Positions 7,758 to 14,244 of a stretch of 34,465 nucleotides of DNA are shown here, piece by piece. A program made the translations under genes and the position numbers. The stretch is from UBA5614 sp034678545 (GTDB lineage Bacteria > Cloacimonadota > Cloacimonadia > Cloacimonadales > Cloacimonadaceae): positions 1-34,465 of the forward strand of contig JAXDBS010000042.1 in the NCBI GenBank assembly GCA_034678545.1. Direction: 5' to 3'. Numbering within the stretch: position 1 is the first letter of the stretch; the number at the start of each line of letters is the position of its first letter. The notes under the pieces were generated by a model. It was given only the letters and a program-made list of their open reading frames with translations, was not told the origin of the DNA and searched no databases.

Positions 7758-9134
7758 ATGGAACTCCGCTACGATTTTCAAAACCTGCTGTTTTCAAATC
7801 TCATCCGCTGTGGCATTACCCAAGATGCTATAAAAGGCATGCAGTCTCAGTGCCTGGAAGCACGTCAGGACATAGAAAAGGACCGGAAAGCCAGCATCCT
7901 CGGTTTTTATGACCTGCCGCAGCAAGATACCTCCCACATCCTTGATTACATAAAAGGGATCACGGAGAAATATGACACGATGGTGGTGCTCGGGATCGGC
8001 GGTTCCGCCCTGGGCAACAAGGCTGTTTATTCCGCTTTGAAGACTGAGCTGGAATTAAAAAAGAAGCTGCTGGTTTGCGACAACGTGGATCCCGTCCTGC
8101 TGCACGAGATACTGGAACAGCTCGATTGGGACAGGACAGTGTTCAACCTCATCTCCAAAAGCGGCACCACCAGCGAAACCATGGCCGCCTACATGATCAT
8201 AGCCGATATGTTGAAGAAGAAATTCCCCGCCGATTTCCGCCAGCGCATAATCATCACGACAGACAGCCGGAAGGGATTCTTACGCGATCTGATCAATAAG
8301 GAAGGCTATCCGACCTTTGTGGTTCCTGATAATGTCGGCGGCCGCTTTTCCGTCCTGACTGATGTTGGTTTGGTCTCTTCAGCTTTTCTGGGCCTGGATA
8401 TCAAGGCACTGCTGGCGGGAGCCGGGGCGATGAAAGAGCGTTGTGAACACGCCGCCATCATGGAAAATCCCGCCTATCTGAACGGGCTGCTGCATTTCCT
8501 ATACATGCGTCAGGGCAAGAATATCTCGGTCATGATGCCCTACGCCAACCCGCTCTATGACTGCGCTGACTGGTACAGGCAGCTGTGGGCTGAAAGCCTG
8601 GGCAAGCGCTACAACCGCAAGGGCAAGGAGGTTTTCGCGGGCCAGACCCCGGTCAAGGCGCTGGGCACGACTGATCAGCATTCCCAGGTTCAGCTCTATA
8701 CTGAAGGGCCCAACGACAAGGTCTTTACCTTCCTTACCGTCGAAAAATTCAAGCATGATTATCTCATCCCGAATGTTCATCCCGACCGTGATGAAGTTAA
8801 TTTCCTGGCTGATAAACCGCTCAGCCGCCTGCTGAACACTGAGCGCCTGGCCACTGAAATCGCCTTGACCAGGGCCGGCCGGCCCAATGCCAACCTGGTT
8901 TTTCCCGAACTCAACGAATTCACCCTGGGTCAGTTCATCATGATGTACGAGGTGCAAACCGTCTTCACAGGCAAGCTGCTCGACATAGATCCGCTGGACC
9001 AGCCCGGGGTAGAGGCCGGCAAGATCGCCACCTACGCCCTGATGGGCAAAGCCGGTTTCGACAGGGAGTTGGCATCCATAGAGAGCTATCTGCAGGAAAG
9101 AAATCAGTTGACAAAAAAACCGCCGATGGATTGA
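7758..9134 (+). CDS. pgi: Glucose-6-phosphate isomerase
   Basis: 458-residue PGI-superfamily enzyme interconverting glucose 6-phosphate and fructose 6-phosphate. SIS-type sugar-phosphate sites are visible: VVLGIGGSALGN, then NLISKSGTTSET, then DNVGGRFSVLTDVGL. The C-terminal region contains KALGTTDQHSQVQLY and GQFIMMYEVQT. It belongs to the shorter class (about 450 residues) rather than the 550-residue E. coli type. ATG 7758 is preferred over GTG 7752 because the Shine-Dalgarno CTGGAGG (7746-7752) overlaps the GTG. It sits 18 bases after ptsI and is probably co-transcribed, linking the PEP-dependent cascade with glycolysis/gluconeogenesis. Confidence 0.94.
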   Translation: MELRYDFQNLLFSNLIRCGITQDAIKGMQSQCLEARQDIEKDRKASILGFYDLPQQDTSHILDYIKGITEKYDTMVVLGIGGSALGNKAVYSALKTELELKKKLLVCDNVDPVLLHEILEQLDWDRTVFNLISKSGTTSETMAAYMIIADMLKKKFPADFRQRIIITTDSRKGFLRDLINKEGYPTFVVPDNVGGRFSVLTDVGLVSSAFLGLDIKALLAGAGAMKERCEHAAIMENPAYLNGLLHFLYMRQGKNISVMMPYANPLYDCADWYRQLWAESLGKRYNRKGKEVFAGQTPVKALGTTDQHSQVQLYTEGPNDKVFTFLTVEKFKHDYLIPNVHPDRDEVNFLADKPLSRLLNTERLATEIALTRAGRPNANLVFPELNEFTLGQFIMMYEVQTVFTGKLLDIDPLDQPGVEAGKIATYALMGKAGFDRELASIESYLQERNQLTKKPPMD

Positions 9135-9185
9135 AGGGCAGAACGCTGCAGCTTAGATTCAGACTTCATTTGAATTGGTTTTATG

Positions 9186-9220
9186 CCCAGCCTGAGCCTT
9201 CTGCGCAAGCGGGGTTTTTT
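9186..9220 (+). terminator. Possible weak terminator after pgi
   Basis: CCCAGC (9186-9191) can pair with GCGGGG (9209-9214) with one mismatch, and six T residues follow. The loop is long (17 bases), so this is only a candidate end for the hprK-ptsHI-pgi transcript before the tRNA block. Confidence 0.3.
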
Positions 9221-9245
9221 GAAAAACATAGAGTGTTTGATTTGT

Positions 9246-9331
9246 GGAGGATTAGTCCTAATTGGTAAGGCAGCGGTCTTGAAAACCGCCGGGTTCTGCC
9301 CATGGGGGTTCGAATCCCTCATCCTCCGCCA
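9246..9331 (+). tRNA. tRNA-Ser (UGA)
   Basis: Acceptor GGAGGAT pairs with ATCCTCC, followed by discriminator G and an encoded CCA (9329-9331). The anticodon stem GCGGT/ACCGC encloses the loop CTTGAAA with anticodon TGA at 9280-9282. A long variable arm (class II) and the T-loop GTTCGAATC are present. It reads UCA and, by wobble, UCG codons. Confidence 0.95.
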
Positions 9332-9350
9332 GTAGTTTGATATTGCAAGC

Positions 9351-9443
9351 GGAGAGGTGGCCGAGCTGGCTGAAGGCGTACGCCTGCTAAGCGTATGTAG
9401 GCCCAAAAGCCTACCGAGGGTTCGAATCTCTCCCTCTCCGCCA
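9351..9443 (+). tRNA. tRNA-Ser (GCU)
   Basis: Acceptor GGAGAGG pairs with CCTCTCC, with discriminator G and encoded CCA. The anticodon stem TACGC/GCGTA encloses CTGCTAA with anticodon GCT at 9386-9388. The long variable arm (stem GTAGGC/GCCTAC) and T-loop GTTCGAATC confirm a class II serine tRNA. It reads AGC and AGU. Confidence 0.95.
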
Positions 9444-9452
9444 TTTATATCT

Positions 9453-9527
9453 TGGGCTGTCGCCAAGCGGTAAGGCACCGGGTTTTGGTCCCGGCATCCG
9501 GGGGTTCGAATCCTCCCAGCCCAGCCA
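9453..9527 (+). tRNA. tRNA-Gln (UUG)
   Basis: Acceptor TGGGCTG pairs with CAGCCCA, with discriminator G and encoded CCA. The anticodon stem CCGGG/CCCGG encloses TTTTGGT with anticodon TTG at 9485-9487. The U1-A72 first pair is a known glutamine identity element. Confidence 0.95.
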
Positions 9528-9542
9528 ACTGACAGTATATAT

Positions 9543-9616
9543 TGGGATGTCGTCTAACGGTAGGACAGCGGACTCTGGATCCGTACGTAGGGGTTCAAAT
9601 CCTCTCATCCCAGCCA
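9543..9616 (+). tRNA. tRNA-Gln (CUG)
   Basis: Acceptor TGGGATG pairs with CATCCCA, with discriminator G and encoded CCA. The anticodon stem GCGGA/TCCGT encloses CTCTGGA with anticodon CTG at 9575-9577. It closely resembles the neighbouring tRNA-Gln (UUG), consistent with a duplication that split the two glutamine codons. Confidence 0.94.
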
Positions 9617-9622
9617 TCTATG

Positions 9623-9657
9623 AAAAAGGACAGGCCATTCGCCTGTCCTTTTTGTTT
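9623..9657 (+). terminator. Intrinsic terminator after the tRNA block
   Basis: The stem AAAGGACAGGC (9625-9635) pairs perfectly with GCCTGTCCTTT (9641-9651) around the loop CATTC, followed by TTGTTT. It closes the tRNA transcript seven bases after the last CCA. Confidence 0.9.
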
Positions 9658-9790
9658 AAGTCATACCATAAGTGATCTGATATTACGATTTGCTCCATAC
9701 CATTGTTCTTTCCTCCACCTTTGCTGGTTCCTGTAAGCTTCGCGGGATTACGGATTGATTGGCGGTGCATTTCAGGGCTGATGTAAGTGG

Positions 9791-9816
9791 AAAAAAAAAG
9801 AGCGGAATTCCGCTCT
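9791..9816 (-). terminator. Intrinsic terminator of the pnp-ahcY-nusG-like-sugar gene run
   Basis: A perfect palindrome (9799-9816, AGAGCGGAATTCCGCTCT) is followed on the - strand by an uninterrupted run of nine T residues (A 9791-9799 on the + strand). It lies 50 bases after the ugd stop. On the + strand T-rich sequence also follows, so it may work in both directions as a barrier between the convergent units. Confidence 0.88.
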
Positions 9817-9866
9817 TCTTTGCATCTTTTTTTATCTGGTCTGTTTACATCTGTTGAGTGGCCGTA

Positions 9867-11189
9867 TCAGGTCCTTCCGATGCCGTAATAAGTGAAGCCC
9901 TGCTCCCGCAGGCCATGCGGGTCATACTGGTTGCGCCCGTCGAAGATGACAGGTGAACTCAGCAGGGATTTGATCCTGTAAAAATCGGGATGGCGGAACT
10001 GGTGCCATTCTGTGACCAGCAGCAGGGCATCCGCTCCCTTCAATGCGTCATATTGATTGCTGGCATAGGATAGGCCGGGTACATTTCCCAAGTTGCGTTT
10101 TGACTCTTCCATGGCAACCGGGTCATAGGCAATTACCCTGGCTCCGGCCTGGACAAGACCTTTGATAATGACAATTGATGGGGCCTCGCGCATGTCATCG
10201 GTTTGCGGTTTGAAAGACAAACCCCAGACGGCAAAGGTTTTTCCGGACAGTTGCCCGCCGAAATACGCCTTGACTTTTTCGATCAGGACATGCTTCTGCA
10301 GTTCGTTTCTGTGTTCCACCGCAGTCAAAACCCGGGGCTCGACGCCCGCCTGGCGCGCCATTTGGATAAGGGCTTTGACATCCTTGGGAAAACAGCTGCC
10401 GCCGTAACCGACACCCGGATAAATGAACTTGTACCCGATCCTGCTGTCCGATCCGATGCCGTGGCGCACTTCCGAAACGTCAGCGCCCAGTTTTTCGCAC
10501 AGCACGGCGATCTCGTTCATGAAGGAGATCTTGGTAGCCAGCATGGCATTGGCGGCGTATTTGGTCATTTCGGCAGAGCGGATGGACATCACGAGCACCC
10601 GGTCGCTGTTCATATTGAACGGAGCATACAGTTCACGCATCAGCGCGCCTGCCGCTTCGCTTTCCACGCCGACCACCACGCGGTCCGGTTTCATGAAATC
10701 ATCGATGGCAGCGCCTTCCTTGAGAAACTCGGGATTAGACACAAGTTCAAAGGTCAAATCGCTTTTACGCTCGTCCAGAACGGCCTGCATCTCTTTCCTG
10801 ACCAGGTCCGCCGTGCCGACCGGAACCGTGGATTTGTCCACGACTACCTTATGCCCGTTCATGTGCAGGGCGATCTCTTTGGCCACGGCAAGGACATACT
10901 GCAGATCGGCTGACCCGTCCTGATCGGGGGGAGTGCCGACCGCGATAAAAATGATCTGCGAGCTTTGCACGGCGCTCTTCAGACCTGTTGTAAAGGACAA
11001 CCGTCCTTCAGCGGAATTGCGTTTGACCAGATCCTCCAGGCCTGGCTCATAAATGGGGATGCCGCCTGACTGGAGTAATTCGATCTTTTTCTGATCATTA
11101 TCGACACAAATAACATCGTTGCCCATTTCCGCAAAACAGGCGCCGGTAACCAACCCCACATAACCTGATCCCACCACTGCGAGCTTCAT
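9867..11189 (-). CDS. ugd: UDP-glucose 6-dehydrogenase
   Basis: 440 residues. It oxidises UDP-glucose to UDP-glucuronate with two NAD+, supplying acidic sugars for surface polysaccharide. The N-terminal Rossmann motif is VVGSGYVGLVTGACFAE. The catalytic cysteine is Cys266 in GYGGSCFPKD, preceded by the FLKEGAAIDDF segment, and a C-terminal UDP-binding domain contains VWGLSFKP. ATG 11189 is chosen because it begins exactly at the Rossmann strand, has GGGAGA upstream and overlaps the preceding epimerase stop (ATGA). The longer open frame to 11267 only adds epimerase sequence read out of frame. Other UDP/GDP-sugar dehydrogenases share the fold, but the close match to Ugd makes UDP-glucose most likely. 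Confidence 0.92.
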   Translation of the reverse strand: MKLAVVGSGYVGLVTGACFAEMGNDVICVDNDQKKIELLQSGGIPIYEPGLEDLVKRNSAEGRLSFTTGLKSAVQSSQIIFIAVGTPPDQDGSADLQYVLAVAKEIALHMNGHKVVVDKSTVPVGTADLVRKEMQAVLDERKSDLTFELVSNPEFLKEGAAIDDFMKPDRVVVGVESEAAGALMRELYAPFNMNSDRVLVMSIRSAEMTKYAANAMLATKISFMNEIAVLCEKLGADVSEVRHGIGSDSRIGYKFIYPGVGYGGSCFPKDVKALIQMARQAGVEPRVLTAVEHRNELQKHVLIEKVKAYFGGQLSGKTFAVWGLSFKPQTDDMREAPSIVIIKGLVQAGARVIAYDPVAMEESKRNLGNVPGLSYASNQYDALKGADALLLVTEWHQFRHPDFYRIKSLLSSPVIFDGRNQYDPHGLREQGFTYYGIGRT

Positions 11190-12130
11190 GGTTGTATCTC
11201 CCGATTCACTTTGAAATATCCTATGGTCTCTGCCAGGCCCTGACTCATTGTATATCGCGGTTTCCAACCCAACAGCCGTTCCGCCTTTTCAATGTTCAGC
11301 AGGCTGCGGTGCAAATCCCCGGGGCGGGCCAGACCTTGTTCCGGCTGTATGTCTGTTCCAAGTTGCCGCGCGATCTCGTCATACAGATCGCGGGTGTATG
11401 TTTCCCTGCCGGTCCCGATATTAAAAGCCTCGTTGCCGCCGCAGTCAAGGGCTTTGAGATTGGCCGCCACCACGTCTTTTACATACACGTAATCGCGGAT
11501 CATGCCTTGCGGCTCGCCTTCATAAGAATACAGCCGAGGTTGCCGGTTGGCCAGCAGTTGTTCGATAAAAATGGAAACCACTCCGGCTTCCCCGTGCGAA
11601 ACCTGGCGCGGGCCGTAAACGTTGGCGTAGCGCAGGATCGTATAATCCATCCCATATTCATGCCTGAAAAATCTAAGATAATCTTCGGCGACTTTCTTAT
11701 GGATCGCATACGGAGACAAGGGTCTCAGCGGGCAGTTTTCCGACGAGGGGTATTCCTCCGCCTCGCCGTAAACAGCTCCTCCGGAAGAAATGAAAATCAC
11801 TTTCCCCACCCCTGCCGCGACGCAGTTATGCAACACATTGAGAAAGCCGGTTACGTTTATCTTCGCATCCAGCAAAGGGTCGCGGACCGAGACCGGAACG
11901 CTGACCTGGGCGGCGTGGTGATTGACAATATCCGGCCTGATCTCGGCAAAGGCCTGTTTCAGAGACGAAGAGCAGATATCTGCTTCGATGAAGTGAGCAC
12001 TCGGATTGACGTTTCTGCGGTCACCGGTGGACAGGTTATCCAGGATGATTACCTCGTGTCCCGCTTCCAGAAAGGCGTCAGCCACATGCGACCCTATGAA
12101 TCCGGCCCCGCCGGTGACAAGGATCCTCAT
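11186..12130 (-). CDS. GalE-like NAD-dependent nucleotide-sugar epimerase
   Basis: 314-residue extended short-chain dehydrogenase. The NAD site is VTGGAGFIGSH at the N-terminus, DNLSTG follows as in UDP-glucose 4-epimerases, and the catalytic groups are SSGGAVYG with Tyr141-x3-Lys145 (YAIHK). RYANVYGPRQ and DYVYVKDV are typical of the same group. The likely reaction is 4-epimerisation of UDP-glucose, or of UDP-glucuronate made by the following ugd gene; a decarboxylase or dehydratase activity cannot be excluded. ATG 12130 is preferred because AAAAGGA lies seven bases upstream; a TTG at 12163 would extend into the previous gene. It overlaps ugd by four bases. Confidence 0.85.
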   Translation of the reverse strand: MRILVTGGAGFIGSHVADAFLEAGHEVIILDNLSTGDRRNVNPSAHFIEADICSSSLKQAFAEIRPDIVNHHAAQVSVPVSVRDPLLDAKINVTGFLNVLHNCVAAGVGKVIFISSGGAVYGEAEEYPSSENCPLRPLSPYAIHKKVAEDYLRFFRHEYGMDYTILRYANVYGPRQVSHGEAGVVSIFIEQLLANRQPRLYSYEGEPQGMIRDYVYVKDVVAANLKALDCGGNEAFNIGTGRETYTRDLYDEIARQLGTDIQPEQGLARPGDLHRSLLNIEKAERLLGWKPRYTMSQGLAETIGYFKVNREIQP

Positions 12131-12159
12131 CTGCACATCCTTTTCATCATCAAGATCAT

Positions 12160-12729
12160 TCAATCCTGATCGTAATAGTATTCTTTTATGACACGCACGT
12201 CCGATGGCTTGACACGGACAGTAACAGCCTGGCGCAGGATATTCACCTGTAGGGTGACCTCGTTCAGCCTGGACTGGCTTTGCACTAGGCCCTGCATGCC
12301 TTTCATCGGGCCGCCGACGATCTCCACCCGCCAGCCCTTTTCCAGCCAGACGCCCTGTTCAAACTCAGCCTGCTGACTGCGGCCCGTATAGATCTGGCGC
12401 AGGTCGTTGAGCAGCTCTTCCTGGCTTGGCACTTTAAGGAAATTCACCACGCAACCGGAAATGAGAATAGTGGATTTGTCCTTCAGGTCAAAACGGGAAA
12501 ACACATAGCCGGGGAACATGGGCTTGGTGAAAGTGACTTTCCTGTACCGGTAATGGCGGACGCTTTCCATCTGCGGCAGGTAATAGTTGATGCTGTTGCG
12601 CTTAAGGTAATCTGCCAGTTTTTTTTCGCACTGGGGTTTGGTGTGAATGACGTGCCATTTATCCGCAGTATCGGAAAGGATCAGTTCACCGAACAACTCG
12701 TCAACCATGACTGGTTTGTGAGTAGCCAA
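12160..12729 (-). CDS. NusG/RfaH-like specialised transcription antitermination factor
   Basis: 189 residues with the two NusG-family parts. An NGN domain spans about 22-115 (KWHVIHTKPQCEKKLADYLK, then TKPMFPGYVFSRFD). A KOW domain spans about 130-170 (WRVEIVGGPMKGMQGLVQ). The NGN wording resembles the RfaH/UpxY/LoaP paralogues more than housekeeping NusG, which normally sits next to secE and rplK. Such paralogues bind elongating RNA polymerase and help it read through terminators in long polysaccharide operons. Here only two sugar genes follow before the terminator. It starts at TTG 12729 with GGAG six bases upstream; ATG 12708 is the alternative and has no ribosome binding site. Confidence 0.85.
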   Translation of the reverse strand: MATHKPVMVDELFGELILSDTADKWHVIHTKPQCEKKLADYLKRNSINYYLPQMESVRHYRYRKVTFTKPMFPGYVFSRFDLKDKSTILISGCVVNFLKVPSQEELLNDLRQIYTGRSQQAEFEQGVWLEKGWRVEIVGGPMKGMQGLVQSQSRLNEVTLQVNILRQAVTVRVKPSDVRVIKEYYYDQD

Positions 12730-12749
12730 GCCTGCTCCGCCGCTTCAGA

Positions 12750-14156
12750 TCAGTATCTGTAATGATCCGGCTTGTAGGGTCCGTCCACCGGGATGGCGGT
12801 GTATGCGGACTGCTTTTCTGTCATCCTGGTCAGCTTCACGCCCAGCTTGCCCAGATGCAAACGCGCCACTTCCTCATCCAACTGCTTGGGTAAGATATAA
12901 ACCTGCTTTTCGTGTTTGACCTTCCAGAGCTGGATCTGGGCAAGCACCTGATTGGAAAAGCTGCAGCTCATCACGAAAGAGGGATGCCCCGTAGCATTGC
13001 CCAGGTTGACCAGGCGCCCCTCGGAAAGCAGAATGATGCTGTGCCCGTCCGGGAAAAAGATTTGGTCCACCTGCGGCTTGACGTTGATCCTTTTAACCCC
13101 GGGCAGGGCGTAGAGCGCGTCCACCTGGATCTCATTGTCGAAGTGGCCGATGTTGCAGACAATGGCCTGGTCCTTCATTTTCTGCATGTGCTGCACCGTG
13201 ATCACTTCGCAATTGCCGGTGGCCGTCACAAAGATGTCGCCTTCTGCTAAAGCGTCTTCCACAGTGGCAACTTCAAATCCCTCCATGGCGGCCTGCAGGG
13301 CGCAGATGGGATCTATTTCTGTCACGATCACGCGGGCGCCGAAACCGCGCATGGACTGCGCGCTCCCCTTCCCCACTTCGCCGTAACCGCAGACCACGAC
13401 AACCTTGCCCGCTACCATGACATCGGTGCCGCGCTTGATGCCGTCCGCCAGCGATTCCCGGCAGCCGTAGAGGTTGTCAAACTTGGATTTGGTGACCGAG
13501 TCGTTCACATTGATGGCGGGAAAAAGCAGCGTCCCCTCTTCCATTCTCTGGTAGAGGCGGTGCACCCCGGTGGTGGTTTCCTCGCTGACGCCTTTAATGC
13601 CGGAAGCGATGCGATGCCACTTTTGGGGATCCTTCTGCAGATCCTTTGTGAGCAAGCGCTGCACGATGGCCAGTTCCTTGTTGGAAGAGCTGACCTCGGG
13701 CATGTTTCCGGTTTTGGAAAACTCCTCCTCCAGCCGGTAGCCTTCGTGAATCATGAGAGTGGCGTCTCCGCCATCGTCCACCACCAGGTCGGGGCCGGAT
13801 CCGTTATCCCAGTTTAGGGCCTGTAACGTACACCACCAGTATTCCTCCAGGGTTTCACCCTTCCAGGCGAACACCGGAATGCCCCGGGCGGCGATGGCGG
13901 CGGCGGCATGGTCCTGCGTGGAGTAGATGTTGCAGCTTGCCCACCTGACCTGCGCCCCCAGTTCCAATAGTGTCTCGATCAGCGACGCGGTCTGGATGGT
14001 CATATGCAGTGAACCCGTAATGCGGGCTCCGGACAGGGGTTTTTCCCTGCCGTATTTCTCGCGCAGGGCCAGAAGGCCCGGCATTTCCTTTTCGGATATG
14101 TTGATCTCTTTGCGCCCGTATTCAGCCAAGCCGATGTCTGCCACTTTGTAATCCAT
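12750..14156 (-). CDS. ahcY: Adenosylhomocysteinase (S-adenosyl-L-homocysteine hydrolase)
   Basis: 468 residues. It cleaves S-adenosylhomocysteine, the by-product of SAM methylation, into adenosine and homocysteine using tightly bound NAD+. The substrate region includes SLHMTIQTASLIETL and SCNIYSTQDHAAAA. The NAD-binding domain shows VCGYGEVGKGSAQSMRGFGARV, and the C-terminus YKPDHYRY matches the family end. It is the long form, with the insertion around KDPQKWHRIASGIKGVSEETTTG. ATG 14156 has GAGGTG just upstream. It lies 88 bases after pnp and 20 bases before the NusG-like gene. The 88-base leader can form imperfect hairpins, but I do not recognise a riboswitch. Confidence 0.95.
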   Translation of the reverse strand: MDYKVADIGLAEYGRKEINISEKEMPGLLALREKYGREKPLSGARITGSLHMTIQTASLIETLLELGAQVRWASCNIYSTQDHAAAAIAARGIPVFAWKGETLEEYWWCTLQALNWDNGSGPDLVVDDGGDATLMIHEGYRLEEEFSKTGNMPEVSSSNKELAIVQRLLTKDLQKDPQKWHRIASGIKGVSEETTTGVHRLYQRMEEGTLLFPAINVNDSVTKSKFDNLYGCRESLADGIKRGTDVMVAGKVVVVCGYGEVGKGSAQSMRGFGARVIVTEIDPICALQAAMEGFEVATVEDALAEGDIFVTATGNCEVITVQHMQKMKDQAIVCNIGHFDNEIQVDALYALPGVKRINVKPQVDQIFFPDGHSIILLSEGRLVNLGNATGHPSFVMSCSFSNQVLAQIQLWKVKHEKQVYILPKQLDEEVARLHLGKLGVKLTRMTEKQSAYTAIPVDGPYKPDHYRY

Positions 14157-14244
14157 GCTCACCTCATCATGCAAGGAATTATGTTTCCGCCTGCGCGGGA
14201 ATGTCCGGGTCGGTCTATGTGTTTGGACCTGTCAGCCGGAAATA

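Noticed and set aside
9104..9617. Two - strand open frames with 'RDSNPR'-like sequence
   Set aside because: These are antisense translations of the tRNA block, a familiar source of false proteins.
10203..10913. 236-codon + strand open frame opposite ugd
   Set aside because: Low-complexity antisense translation; ugd has intact catalytic motifs on the other strand.
11192..12169. 325-codon open frame on the + strand opposite the epimerase
   Set aside because: Antisense to a well-supported enzyme gene; no recognisable domain or ribosome binding site.
14157..14244. SAH riboswitch before ahcY
   Set aside because: The 88-base gap can fold weakly, but I do not see the conserved SAH-riboswitch core sequences. 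A covariance-model search would decide.
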